DNA of 64,000 nt from Populus alba. Its lineage: Eukaryota; Streptophyta; Magnoliopsida; Malpighiales; Salicaceae. Below, piece after piece: positions 20,374 through 33,114 of this stretch (position 1 is the first letter of the stretch; every line of letters begins with the position of its first letter). Location: positions 20,510,147 to 20,574,146 of the forward strand of contig NC_133297.1 in assembly GCF_005239225.2 (NCBI RefSeq), given 5' to 3'. The position numbers and the translations under genes were made by a program. The notes below the pieces were generated by a model. The model was not told where the DNA came from. It was given only the letters and a program-made list of their open reading frames with translations, and searched no databases.

Positions 20374-23300
20374 TTAAGAGTCCATGTTATTGACCCTCCA
20401 AAGTCTTTGGATCCTTATGTTTTCATCTGTTTGTTGAACATTCCTTATCAAAACAAGCTTATCGCGAATGATACATTCGATTTGATCAAAAACCAAATTC
20501 GAAGCTTTAGACACATCTGCAAAGATCCTTGCATTCCGTTCTTGCCAGATACAATACACTGTAGCTGCGAAACCCAGTTTACGAGAAAAGTTGACGAAAC
20601 TTTTTCCATGCCAAGAGACAGTGGCCAATCGAATCCATTCATCCAAGCTTTTTGTCATTCTTGGAATGTCGCATCTATCACAAACATTCCACCATAATGC
20701 TTTCGCAAAGGAGCATTCAAAGAACAAGTGGTTGTGATCTTCATTATTGCAGAGACAGAGTGAGCACCTATTGGGACCATGAATACCAAACCGATGAAGT
20801 CTATCCTGCGTTTGAGAGTTTCCGTTGGATAGCCACCCAAAGAAGAAATGCATGTCTTGGGACAGCATTCTTGAACCACACGATGTCATGCCAATCAACC
20901 ATTTGATGATGAATTCTTAGTTGTTCCCAAGCTACTTTGACCGAGAAACTCTGATTTGGCGAATCCAACCAAACAATCTCATCCTTTTGCCCCTTAGGAG
21001 TAGAGGTGGAAGGAATAGCTTCTAAAATGGGGTGCCAGCCAATAGCATGAGTGATAGGAATTCTCCATTCTAAGTTATTAATCAGCACGTTCACTCTCGC
21101 GTTGTGTTCCATACCTGAATCATAGATGAAACGTTCACCGTAGGTATCAGCGAGCGGGCTGTGAGGATGCCAATTGTCAAACCATAGAGAGGTTTGTCAT
21201 TCCATCTCCGATGACGTGCTTCATCTTCGGCCATGCTAAGGATCTGAGCTTTAGAATCTTTCCCCAAGCCCAAGAGCAGCTTCCTGGCGCCTTGATTGTC
21301 CAGAAATTCCTACCTCGCAAGAGATTGGATCTGATCCAAGTAGACCAGATTGAGCCATCTGAGTCATTGCACAAGTTCCAAATATGTTTCAACAAGGCAA
21401 TCTTGTTCCATTCTGCTATCCTTTTTATGCCTAGCCCCCCCCTCCTTTTTTGGAAGACATACCTGATCCCAAAGCCACTTTAGCCCTGGTAGTGCTCATA
21501 TCTGAACCTGACCAAAGAAAGGATCTCATAATTTGCTCAACATTTTTCACTACTTCCCCAGGTAATAGGAATAGAGATGCCCAATAGACCTGGATGGAGA
21601 ATAAGACTGAGTTAATCAGTTGTACTCGCCCTGCGAAAGAGAGTGTTCTACAGGTCCAATGTCGAACTTTGGCGGTAATTCGATCCACGAGGCCCTTACA
21701 ATTAACAGCCTTTAGTCTGGACGAGATAAGAGGCACTCCCAAATATTTCATAGGAAGCTCCCCCTCTCTAAACCCAAGAATACTGATAATCTGTTCCCTC
21801 TCAGCTCCTAACGAACCGCTCAAGAAGATGTCACTTTTGTTTGGATTTGGATATAGACCTGATAGAAACCTGAAACTCTGTGAGTACATTTTTGATCATA
21901 CGGATGGAATGTACATCCCCTTTGCTGAATATCATCAAGTCGTCGGCAAAGCAAAGATGAGAAATTCTGTCCTTCTTGCATCTCCAGTGGAACTTGAAGT
22001 TTTGGTTGGCACTCATATTGCAGAACAGCCCTGACAGGATTTCCATGCATAGGACAAACAAATATGGAGATAATGGATCACCTTGTCTCAGCCCTCTCCC
22101 CCCTTGGAAGTAACCCGCAAGTTCACCGTTGACGTTGATTGAGAATTGACATGATGTAACACAAACCATGATCCAATCAATGACTGTTCTAGGGAATCCC
22201 ATTTTTATCAACGTAGCATCAACGAAATCCCACCGAACAGAGTCATAAGCCTTCATCAGGTCTACTTTCATAGCACAACGAGCAGGACCCGTAGTTGTGT
22301 GATAGCCTTTCATTAGTTCCTGAGACAAAAGAATATTGTCGCTGATTCTCCGTCCAGAGATAAAAGCTGTTTGATACGGACCTACTAAGGATGGTAAAAC
22401 AACTTTCATTCTCCCAGCTAGAATCTTCGCGATGCATTTGTATACTGTATTGCAGCAAGATATAGGACGAAAATCTGTCAACCTCGTAGGATTAGCAACT
22501 TTAGGGATAAGGGAAATGGATGTAGCATTCATTTCTTTAAGCATTCTACGAGTCTGGAAGAAGGAGCTAACAGCGTTGATTACATCTTCCCCCACTATGT
22601 GCCACATTCTTTTGAAGAAACCTGCGTTGAAGCCATCTGGACCAGGAGCTTTGTTGTTTTTCAAACTAAACATAGCATGCTTAATCTCCTCTCTTGTGAC
22701 ATCTTGTGCTAGTACATGCTGTTGAGTTGCCGACAATTTGTAAATAATTGCCGATTGCATCACTTCCTCGTTCAGGACCCTAGGCATTTGTTTCACTCCC
22801 AATACACGCTGGAAGTATGCAATTACTTCTGATTTGACTGCCTCGTGTCCTTCAGCGACTTCTCCATCCTCCCTTGTAACCGAGAGAAGCTTATTTCTAT
22901 TCTGTCTACCATTTACTGATTTGTGAAAGTAGCTAGTATTCTGATCCCCCAAGCTAAGCCATTGTATCCTTGCCTTTTGTCTGAAAAAACACTCTTCCGC
23001 CCTGACAGTAGAAGCATAGTTACGAACAGCATCTCTTTCTCGCATACGCAATGTTGGATCCTCAGGCGCTGTATGCAGAGCTTGTTGAGCCCTATCCATG
23101 TGATCTTTTGCATCTTTGACTCTATCGGAAATATTGGAGAAGTGAGTCTTATTGAAATGTTTAAGTTCCTGCTTTAGCTTCCTTAGTTTGCAACACAGTT
23201 GATACATTGGACACCCTCCTGAATGCTGATCCCATACTTTCTTCACCAAGGGCATGAACTCGTCATGATCCATCCACATATCGAAGAATCTGAATGGTTT

Positions 23301-24059
23301 CTTTATGTTCTGAACATTGCCAGTGACTTTTACCACCATGGGAGAATGATCTGACATACCAGCAGGCAAGAATCTCGCTTCCGACAATGGGAAGCGCATA
23401 TTCCACTTCTCATTCACAAGCACTCTATCTAGTTTCCGCATAATCATATTCTCAGGACATTGGTTCGTCCAAGTATAATGCATACCTGAATACCGAAGAT
23501 CATCCACTTTCGCTTCACGTATACATGTTTCCAATCTGTCCATATGACCAGCCCACGTAGAAGACCCCCCTAACCTCTCTGACTGGTTGCGGATAGCATT
23601 AAAGTCGCCCATAAGAATCCATGGGGTTGACTCCCATCCATCACTACGACTCACAATATCAGACCATAAAGCCTCACGTACAGATGCATTATTGTCTCCG
23701 TAAATGATTGAAGTATTAAAACAGATATTGGTAGCTAATATCATGACAGAAACATGGATAGCCTGGTCTGACATTCCCAGAACATCCACCTTCACCAAAT
23801 CAGCATTCCAACAAACCCAAATACGACCACGACAAGAGAAATCATAATTATACAAGAATGACCAATTACGCAGAAGAAGTTGCGAAACATTATCTTTATT
23901 CCTGTCTCTAACCCGAGTTTCAACCAAACCAAAAAAAACCATCCTCTCTTGATGGATGAGCTGACGCAGTTCTGAATGCTTTATGGGATCATTCAAACCT
24001 CTAACATTCCAACATCCAATAATCATAGGGAAATAGAGAGGAGTACCAAACATCAACAC
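20374..24059 (-). pseudogene. LINE ORF2 (APE endonuclease, reverse transcriptase, zf-RVT), nearly intact
   Basis: From 24059 the frame is open for about 730 true residues and covers the whole endonuclease and RT palm. Endonuclease residues visible: N18 in WNVRG, E47 in LVETR, D152/N154 in GDFNA, D211 in LDRVL, D237/H238 in SDHSP. RT residues: KAPGPDG near 470-476, D600 in KVDLMKAYD, GRGLRQGDP at 654-662, FADD at 704-707. An extra A near 21868 shifts the frame; further indels near 21472 (AAAGCC), 21193 (GTTTGTC) and 20812 (GTTTGAG) split the C-terminal thumb and the zf-RVT region. There is no RNase H domain. The start used follows GTG/TTG codons; the first ATG is codon 3 (MFGTPLYF). The protein nicks DNA and reverse-transcribes LINE RNA at the target. 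Confidence 0.9.
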
Positions 24060-24067
24060 ACGGATTA

Positions 24068-25606
24068 CCTTGACTTGCCCCCCTCGAGGAGCCAGATTTC
24101 TTACTCTTCTTTGAAAAGCCTGGAGAACCCGTTTTCTTTTTTTCTAGAGAGTCTCTAGCCTTGCTAGCTAACTGATTAATAAAAGTTTCCCCGTCAGAAA
24201 GAAATCGGACTTTGCGGACTTGTTGGGATCAGTGACGTCGACTCCTTATCATCATCTTCCTTACCTGTACCACCTCCCATAACTCCAATATCAACATTCA
24301 CCTCATGACTAACAGGGTTCATGGTTGCATTACAGATGGTTGAACTTTGATCTAAAGAAGTACATGCATCCCCTTCCTCCGGCACCATGTCTGCTCGTAA
24401 GCTCTTCAAAATAAGAGGAGAGGTAGGATTTTCATCTTCATAACAACCAGCATTGGGCACATCTAATGTCGCAGATTCATTCGTATTACAATCAGCACTC
24501 TGTAAAGCAGATGCTAAACAACCATTCTCATTACAATTAAGCTCTTTAGATGCCAAACAATCATTCTCACCAATCGTAACACCCTTATTTCGTTTACCAA
24601 CTACCTGCCATTGAAGCTGATTCTGCTTATTATTTGCATGTTTAGAGTTCACAGCTCCTATTTTCCTTTTGCCCTCTGCCCCCATTGTACGATCATCAAC
24701 TTTACTGGTAGCACATATCGCTGTGGTATGTCCAAAGACATTGCAATTATTGCACCTTGAAGGAATCCATTCATAATCCGCTGAAATTGTTATGAATAAC
24801 CCATTTGGACAGCGAAGGTCGTATTCCTTCACCAGCGTTTTCGAAGCTTCTATCTCAACGCAAACTCTTGCGTAGCTAAGCCTTTTACGCAACAATGTAG
24901 TAAGGTCAGCATGAAGGGGAACCCCAATAGCACTCGCTACACAACTCAGCCCCTTAACAGTCCAATACTCGAGAGGAACATTGTAGAGCTTAACCCATAC
25001 CGGAACTCTATCCAGATCATCTTTCAAAAATTGCATGTTCGGATGCCAACGTTTAAGCACCAAAGGTCTGTTGGCCATGTGCCATGGGGCTCTCTCCAAA
25101 ACATTAGTGGCGCGATCGACAGAATCAAAAGTGAAGAGAAAGAATCCATTATCAGAAGATAAAACTTCGGATAGACCGTGGGAGCCCCATATTCTTTTAG
25201 CAATAGAATTAACAACAGGATAGGGTAATTTCTGACCCACGAAATGACCAACTAGAGTGGATTTCCAAAGTTCACAGCCATCCTCAAACACATCAAGTGG
25301 AGGAGCTACTGTCACACGACCATCAGTTATTGCGGGGGGAGCAAAATGCAAGTTACGGACTGGATTCATATCAAGGGACATCCTACCCTTATTTTCATCA
25401 ACATCAGAGCCCTTCAAAGCATTTAAAAAATTCAATTTGGGGCTAAGGTGTAGCTGTTCTTGTTGCTTAGACCCAACCTTCAACTCATCACCTTTAGAAC
25501 CCAACACAGGAGTCATGTCATGACTATTTAGCATGTCTTGGAGCTCTAATTGTAAAGTATGTCCAGATTTAACTCCATTGTGTTGTTCAATGTCAGAGCT
25601 AACCAT
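24068..25606 (-). pseudogene. LINE ORF1 (DUF4283 + CCHC), one frameshift near the C terminus
   Basis: It starts at ATG 25606 (MVSSDIEQ), the first ATG in frame. The frame is open for ~470 residues through DUF4283 and the CCHC knuckle (residues 285-298) to TSPQSPIS, where an extra A (GTCAGAAAGAAATC, about 24199) shifts it. The sequence then continues to the SRG-rich end next to ORF2. Near the end the coding strand has a G6 run, against G7 in other copies; this decides whether ORF1 stops at GGKSR or reads on into the ORF2 start region. Confidence 0.88.
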
Positions 25607-26066
25607 TGGAACAAATTTGACAGCAGAACACAAAGACAATTTGGCAGCATACAAATACTAGAAAAAAACTCAGTCCAAGAAGCACTAATAAGCGACCAGC
25701 ACTATGATTGGAACACCGATCAGTTCAAACATCCCAACGGTTCAAAGGAAGATACACATGTTATGTATAACATATTCAAATATCAGCACAGTTTAACGGT
25801 TGGATCGCCGCAGATCTTAATTATACCGAAACTGACCTGAGAATGACGACCTTCTGTTGAACATGTAGACAACGTTGCTGGAGGCGTAATTTCCAATCTC
25901 CACCGTTCAGAATGTGTATCATAACCCGAGGCATCACATATCCAAAAATAAGCTTGATCCAACGGTGGAAGAAGGAGAAATATGCCGGCGGCTCTGACTA
26001 TTCCGAGAAGGATTTCTCCAGAAATATTCAAATGGCTGGCTTCCGCAGGAGGAATCCAATATGGAC

Positions 26067-26532
26067 TAATGCTGGTTGTTTAGCATCTGCTTTACAGAGT
26101 GCTGATTGTAATACGAATGAATCTGCGACATTAGATGTGCCCAATGCTGGTTGTTATGAAGATGAAAATCCTACCTCTCCTCTTATTTTGAAGAGCTTAC
26201 GAGCAGACATGGTGCCGGAGGAAGGGGATGCATGTACTTCTTTAGATCAAAGTTCAACCATCTGTAATGCAACCATGAACCCTGTTAGTCATGAGGTGAA
26301 TGTTGATATTGGAGTTATGGGAGGTGGTACAGGTAAGGAAGATGATGATAAGGAGTCGACGTCACTGATCCCAACAAGTCCGCAAAGTCCGATTTCTTCT
26401 GACGGGGAAACTTTTGTTAATCAGTTAGCTAGCAAGGCTAGAGACTCTCTAGAAAAAAAGAAAACGGGTTCTCCAGGCTTTTCAAAGAAGAGTAAGAAAT
26501 CTGGCTCCTCGAGGGGGGGCAAGTCAAGGTAA
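26067..26532 (+). pseudogene. LINE ORF1, C-terminal third after the nested insertion
   Basis: It resumes the ORF1 tail (CLASALQSADCNTNESATLD) and stays open to the GGKSR stop at 26530-26532. The region is acidic and Ser/Thr-rich, then basic (SKKSKKSGSSRGGKSR). The stop follows a G7 run. Confidence 0.85.
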
Positions 26533-26539
26533 TCCATGT

Positions 26540-29500
26540 GTTTGATGTTAGGTACTCCTCTCTATTTCCCTATGATTATTGGATGTTGGAATGTTAGAGG
26601 TTTGAATGATCCCATAAAGCATTCAGAACTGCGTCAGCTCATCCATCAAGAGAGATGGTTTTTTTTGGTTTGGTTGAAACTCGGGTTAAGACAGGAATAA
26701 AGATAATGTTTCGCAACTTCTTCTGCGTAATTGGTCATTCTTGTATAATTATGATTTCTTGTCGTGGTCGTATTTGGTTTGTTGGAATGCTGATTTGGTG
26801 AAGGTGGATGTTCTGGGAATGTCAGACCAGGCTATCCATGTTTCTGTCATGATATTAGCTACCAAATATCTGTTTTAATACTTCAATCATTTACGGAGAC
26901 AATAATGCATCTGTACGTGAGGCTTTATGGTCTGATATTGTGAGCCGTAGTGATGGATGGGAGTCAACCCCATGGATTTCTTATGGGCGACTTTAATGCT
27001 ATCCGCAAAGTCAGAGAGGTTAGGGGGTCTTCTAGTGGGCTGTCATATGGACAGATTGGAAACATGTATACGTGAAGCGAAAGTGGATGATCTTCGTATT
27101 CAGGTATGCATTATACTTGGACGAACCAATGTCCTGAGAATATGATTATGGCGGAAACTAGATAGAGTGCTTGTGAATGAGAAGTGGAATATGCGCTTCC
27201 CCATTGTCGGAAGCGAGATTCTTGCCTGCTGGTATGTCAGATCATTCTCCATGGTGGTAAAAAACCCTCTGTCACTGGCAAAGGAACATAAGCCGAAACA
27301 TTCAGCCCAAATTTAACTTCGATATGTGGATGGATCATGACGATTCATCTGCAATACCTTGGTGAAGAAAGTGTGATCAGCATTCAGGAGGGTTTGTTAT
27401 GTTTCCAATAATAGTATTTTTCTGCGGAACTTGTGTTGCAAACTAAGGAAGCTAAAGCAGGAACTTAAACATTTCAAATAAGACTCAAACTTCTCCAATA
27501 TTTCCGATAGAGTCAAAAGATGCAAAAGATCACATGGAACTACAACAAGCTCTGCATACAGCGCCTGAGGATCCAATTGCGTATGCGAGAAAGAGATGCT
27601 GTTCGTAACTATGCTTCTACTGTCAGGGCGGAAGAGTGTTTTTTTCAGACAAAAGGCAAGGATACAATGGCTTAGCTTGGGGGATCAGAATACTAGCTAC
27701 TTTCACAAATCAGTAAATGGTAGACAGAATAGAAATAAGCTTCTCTCGGTTACAAGGGAGGATGGAGAAGTCGCTGAAGGACACGAGGCAGTCAAATCAG
27801 AAGTAATTGCATACTTCCAGCGTGTATTGGGAGTGAAACAGATGCCTAGGGTCCTGAACGAGGAAGTGATGCAATCGGCAATTATTTACAAATTGTCGGC
27901 AACTCAACAGCATGTACTAGCACAAGATGTCACAAGAGAGGAGATTAAGCATGCTATGTTTAGTTTGAAAAACAACAAAGCTCCTGGTCCAGATGGCTTC
28001 AACGCAGGTTTCTTCAAAAGAATGTGGCACATAGTGGGGGAAGATGTAATCAACGCTGTTAGCTCCTTCTTCCAGACTCGTAGAATGCTTAAAGAAATGA
28101 ATGCTACATCCATTTCCCTTATCCCTAAAGTTGCTAATCCTACGAGGTTGACAGATTTTCGTCCTATATCTTGCTGCAATACAGTATACAAATGCATCGC
28201 GAAGATTCTAGCTGGGAGAATGAAAGTTGTTTTACCATCCTTAGTAGGTCCGTATCAAACAGCTTTTATCTCTGGACGGAGAATCAGCGACAATATTCTT
28301 TTGTCTCAGGAACTAATGAAAGGCTATCACACAACTACGGGTCCTGCTCGTTGTGCTATGAAAGTAGACCTGATGAAGGCTTATGACTCTGTTCGGTGGG
28401 ATTTCGTTGATGCTACGTTGATAAAATGGGATTCCCTAGAACAGTCATTGATTGGATCATGGTTTGTGTTACATCATGTCAATTCTCAATCAACGTCAAC
28501 GGTGAACTTGCGGGTTACTTCCAAGGGGGGAGAGGGCTGAGACAAGGTGATCCATTATCTCCATATTTGTTTGTCCTATGCATGGAAATCCTGTCAGGGC
28601 TGTTCTGCAATATGAGTGCCAACCAAAACTTCAAGTTCCACTGGAGATGCAAGAAGGACAGAATTTCTCATCTTTGCTTTGCCGACGACTTGATGATATT
28701 CAGCAAAGGGGATGTACATTCAATCCGTATGATCAAAAATGTACTCACAGAGTTTCAGGTTCTATCAGGTCTATATCCAAATCCAAACAAAAGTGACATC
28801 TTCTTGAGCGGTTTCGTTAGGAGCTGAGAGGGAACAGATTATCAGTATTCTTGGGTTTAGAGAGGGGGAGCTTCCTATGAAATATTTGGGAGTGCCTCTT
28901 ATCTCGTCCAGACTAAAGGCTGTTAATTGTAAGGGCCTCGTGGATCGAATTACCGCCAAAGTTCGACATTGGACCTGTAGAACACTCTCTTTCGCAGGGC
29001 GAGTACAACTGATTAACTCAGTCTTATTCTCCATCCAGGTCTATTGGGCATCTCTATTCCTATTACCTGGGGAAGTAGTGAAAAATGTTGAGCAAATTAT
29101 GAGATCCTTTCTTTTGGTCAGGTTCAGATATGAGCACTACCAGGGCTAAAGTGGCTTGGGATCAGGTATGTCTTCCAAAAAAGGAGGGGGGGCTAGGCAT
29201 AAAAAGGATAGCAGAATGGAACAAGATTGCCTTGTTGAAACATATTTGGAACTTGTGCAATGACTCAGATGGCTCAATCTGGTCTACTTGGATCAGATCC
29301 AATCTCTTGCGAGGTAGGAATTTCTGGACAATCAAGGCGCCAGGAAGCTGCTCTTGGGCTTGGGGAAAGATTCTAAAGCTCAGATCCTTAGCATGGCCGA
29401 AGATGAAGCACGTCATCGGAGATGGAATGACAACCTCTCTATGGTTTGACAATTGGCATCCTCACAGCCCGCTCGCTGATACCTACGGTGAACGTTTCAT

Positions 29501-30252
29501 CTATGATTCAGGTATGGAACACAACGCGAGAGTGAACGTGCTGATTAATAACTTAGAATGGAGAATTCCTATCACTCATGCTATTGGCTGGCACCCCATT
29601 TTAGAAGCTATTCCTTCCACCTCTACTCCTAAGGGGCAAAAGGATGAGATTGTTTGGTTGGATTCGCCAAATCAGAGTTTCTCAGTCAAAGTAGCTTGGG
29701 AACAACTAAGAATTCATCATCAAAATGGTTGATTGGCATGACATCGTGTGGTTCAAGAATGCTGTCCCAAGACATGCATTTCTTCTTTGGGTGGCTATCC
29801 AACGGAAACTCTCAACGCAGGATAGACTTCATCGGTTTGGTATTCATGGTCCCAATAGGTGCTCACTCTGTCTCTGCAATAATGAAGATCACAACCACTT
29901 GTTCTTTGAATGCTCCTTTGCGAAAGCATTATGGTGGAATGTTTGTGATAGATGCGACATTCCAAGAATGACAAAAAGCTTGGATGAATGGATTCGATTG
30001 GCCACTGTCTCTTGGCATGGAAAAAGTTTCGTCAACTTTTCTCGTAAACTGGGTTTCGCAGCTACAGTGTATTGTATCTGGCAAGAACGGAATGCAAGGA
30101 TCTTTGCAGATGTGTCTAAAGCTTCGAATTTGGTTTTTGATCAAATCGAATGTATCATTCGCGATAAGCTTGTTTTGATAAGGAATGTTCAACAAACAGA
30201 TGAAAACATAAGGATCCAAAGACTTTGGAGGGTCAATAACATGGACTCTTAA
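26540..30252 (+). pseudogene. LINE ORF2, endonuclease part scrambled, RT and zf-RVT mostly readable
   Basis: The endonuclease (26540-27250) carries many one-base indels. Positions 27255-27440 are a mixture of ORF2 and satellite sequence (see findings). From about 27596 the connector and RT are readable: KNNKAPGPDG (near 27969-27998), KVDLMKAYDSVRWD (near 28360), GRGLRQGDPLSP (near 28530) and FADD (28678-28689). Frame changes occur near 28428, 28810 (GGTTTCGTTAG), 29113 (CTTTTGG) and 29724 (CAAAATGG). The last piece runs from 29725 through the zf-RVT motif to RVNNMDS and its stop at 30250-30252. It is inactive as read, but most breaks are homopolymer length changes. Confidence 0.85.
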
Positions 30253-30439
30253 TTTGATGTTTAGCTGGTTGTTTTTGTACCCCTAGCATATCTAGTTGGT
30301 CCAAGTTTTTGTTTTGTTGTGGCTAGCCTGTAGCCATTTGTTGGTTTTCGTTTCTGTCCTCATTGTAAATCTTGGGTATGCCCATTATATTCTTTGTATC
30401 ATTTTCTTTTAATACATAAGTCAGCTTACCAAAAAAAAA

Positions 30440-32130
30440 CAATTCGTCCCTAAGCCGAAATCAAAACAAGCCCAAATTTAACTTACGGCGCGATCCCATC
30501 CCCAATACACAGAATGTGAAGTTTCTATTGATTCGAAGCTGGTTTGCTAATGTTTCGCACTAATAGTAGTGTTTCTGCGGAAGAATTGAAACTATAATGA
30601 AAACCTCACGCAAACTACAACAGAATAAGTCCAAATTTGACCAAACCATCTCCAAATGACCTCAAATTCAACAATTAATATTACAACACTATGAACACAC
30701 AAAATGTCAATTTATAGATCGTTCTCTTATGTCTAAGTAGCCAAACCCTCTGCAGCCGAATTGAACCACCAATCAATTCGTCCCTAAGCCGAAATCAAAA
30801 CAAGCCCAAATTTAACTTACGGCGCGATCCCATCCCCAATACACAGAATGTGAAGTTTCAATTGATTCGAAGCTGGTTTGCTAACGTTTCGCACTAATTG
30901 TAGTGTTTCTGCGGAAGAATTCAAACTAGAATGAAAACCTCACGCAAACTACATCAGAATAAGTCCAAATTTGACCAAACCATCTCCAAATGACCTCAAA
31001 TTCAAAAATTAATATTTCAACACTATGAACATACAATATGTCAATTTATAGATCGTTCTCTTATGTCTTGGTACCCAAAACCCTCTGCGGCCGAAAGGAA
31101 CCACCAAACAATTCGTCCCTAAGCCGAAATCAAAACAAGCCCAAATTTAACTTACGGCGCGATCCCATCCCCAATACATAGAATGTGAAGTTTCAATTGA
31201 TTCGAAGCTGGTTTCCTTATGTTTCGCAATAATAGTAGTGTTTCTGCTGCAAAATTGAAACTAGAATGAAAACCACAGTCAAAAAACATCAGAATAAGTC
31301 CAAATTTGACCAAACGATCTCCAAATGACCTCAAATTCAACAATTAATATTACAACACTATGAACACACTAAATGTCAATTTATAGATCGTTCTCTTATG
31401 TCTTGGTACCCAAAACCCTCTGCGGCCGAAATGAACCACCAAACAATTCGTCCCTAAGCCGAAATCAAAACAAGCCCAAATTAAACTTACGGCGCGATCC
31501 CATCCCCAATACACAGAATGTGAAGTTTCAATTGCTTCGAAGCTGGTTTGCTAATGTTTCGCAATAATAGTAGTGTTTCTGCTGCAAAATTGAAACTAGA
31601 ATGAAAACAACAGTCAAAAAACATCAGAAGAAGTCCAAATTTGACCAAACGATCTCCAAATGACCTCAAATTCAAAAATTAATATTACAACACTATGAAC
31701 ACACAATATGTCAATTTATAGATCGTTCTCTTATGTCTTGGTACCCAAAACCCTCTGCGGCCGAAATGAACCACCAAACAATTCGTCCATAAGCCGAAAT
31801 CAAAACAAGCCCAAATTTAACTTAGGGCGCGATCCCATCCGCAATACACAGAATGTGAAGTTTCAATTGATTCGAAGCTGGTTTGCTAATGTTTCGCACT
31901 AATAGTAGTGTTTCTGCGGAAGAATTGAAACTAGAATGAAAACCTCACGCAAACTACATCAAAATAAGTCCAAATTTGACCAAACCATCTCCAAATGACC
32001 TCAAATTCAACATTTAGTACTACAACACTATGAACACACAAAGTGTCAATTTATAGATCTTTCACTTATGTCCTGGTACCCAAAACCCTCTGCGGCCGAA
32101 ATGAACCACCAAACAATTCGTCCCTAAGCC
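30440..32130. repeat. 335-bp satellite array, block 2 (about 5 units)
   Basis: Starts at CAATTCGTCCCTAAGCC directly after the LINE A tail and ends at the same phase (AATTCGTCCCTAAGCC) where the next LINE is inserted. Units carry diagnostic variants that recur near 48672 and 50683 (CTAAGTAGCCAAACC at 30734, CACAATATGTC at 31704). Confidence 0.96.
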
Positions 32131-33114
32131 TTTTTTTTTGGTAAGCTGACTTATGTATTAAAAGAAAATGATACAAAGAATATAATGGGCATACCCAAGA
32201 TTTACAATGAGGACAGAAACGAAAACCAACAAATGGCTACAGGCTAGCCACAACAAAACAAAAACTTGGACCAACTAGATATGCTAGGGGAACAAAAACA
32301 ACCAGCTAAACATCAAATTAAGAGTCCATGTTATTGACCCTCCAAAGTCTTTGGATCCTTATGTTTTCATCTGTTTGTTGAACATTCCTTATCAAAACAA
32401 GCTTATCGCGAATGATACATTCGATTTGATCAAAAACCAAATTCGAAGCTTTAGACACATCTGCAAAGATCCTTGCATTCCGTTCTTGCCAGATACAATA
32501 CACTGTAGCTGCGAAACCCAGTTTACGAGAAAAGTTGACTAAACTTTTTCCATGCCAAGAGACAGTGGCCAATCGAATCCATTCATCCAAGCTTTTTGTC
32601 ATTCTTGGAATGTCGCATCTATCACAAACATTCCACCATAATGCTTTCGCAAAGGAGCATTCAAAGAACAAGTGGTTGTGATCTTCATTATTGCAGAGAC
32701 AGAGGGAGCACCTATTGGGACCATGAATACCAAACCGATGAAGTCTATCCTGCGTTGAGAGTTTCCGTTGGATAGCCACCCAAAGAAGAAATGCATGTCT
32801 TGGGACAGCATTCTTGAACCACACGATGTCATGCCAATCAACCATTTGATGATGAATTCTTAGTTGTTCCCAAGCTACTTTGACTGAGAAACTCTGATTT
32901 GGCGAATCCAACCAAACAATTTCATCCTTTTGCCCCTTAGGAGTAGAGGTGGAAGGAATAGCTTCTAAAATGGGGTGCCAGCCAATAGCATGAGTGATAG
33001 GAATTCTCCATTCTAAGTTATTAATCAGCACGTTCACTCTCGCGTTGTGTTCCATACCTGAATCATAGATGAAACGTTCACCGTAGGTATCAGCGAGCGG
33101 GCTGTGAGGATGCC
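32131..33114 (-). mobile_element. 5'-truncated LINE in satellite, minus strand, 16-bp TSD
   Basis: AATTCGTCCCTAAGCC flanks it at 32115-32130 and 33115-33130. The insert holds the LINE 3' UTR and the ORF2 C terminus (245 uninterrupted codons, 32318-33055) with the zf-RVT motif. One substitution turns the second Ser region of CSLCLC near 32704. The 5' cut lies at the WHPHSPLAD region. Confidence 0.95.

Larger units (their letters stand above)
20186..26066 (-). mobile_element. Nearly full-length minus-strand LINE nested in the plus-strand LINE
   Basis: Poly-T at 20186-20195 marks the 3' end, and ORF2 (20374-24059), ORF1 (about 24068-25606) and part of the 5' region follow. The 5' end stops inside the 5' monomers at GGAATCCAATATGGAC, so only ~450 bp of 5' region remain and about 300 bp are missing. 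The flanking host ORF1 reads AATTGTAAT on the left and TAATGCTGGTTG on the right; any TSD is short (TAAT) or obscured by sequence differences. Confidence 0.92.
18192..30439 (+). mobile_element. Full-length plus-strand LINE, interrupted by a minus-strand LINE
   Basis: Element parts: 5' segment 18192-19109, ORF1 19110-20185 and 26067-26532, ORF2 about 26540-30252, 3' UTR 30253-30430 and A9. The minus-strand LINE at 20186-26066 splits ORF1. Removing it leaves about 6.2-6.4 kb, the full family length. The 3' end abuts CAATTCGTCCCTAAGCC of the satellite. The 5' flank ends at a different satellite phase (TAGAATGAAA), so no TSD can be assigned. Confidence 0.85.

Noticed and set aside
30253..30439. 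Possible RNase H domain after the LINE zf-RVT region
   Set aside because: ORF2 stops at RVNNMDS shortly after the zinc-binding region, and the remaining ~180 bp is 3' UTR in every copy.
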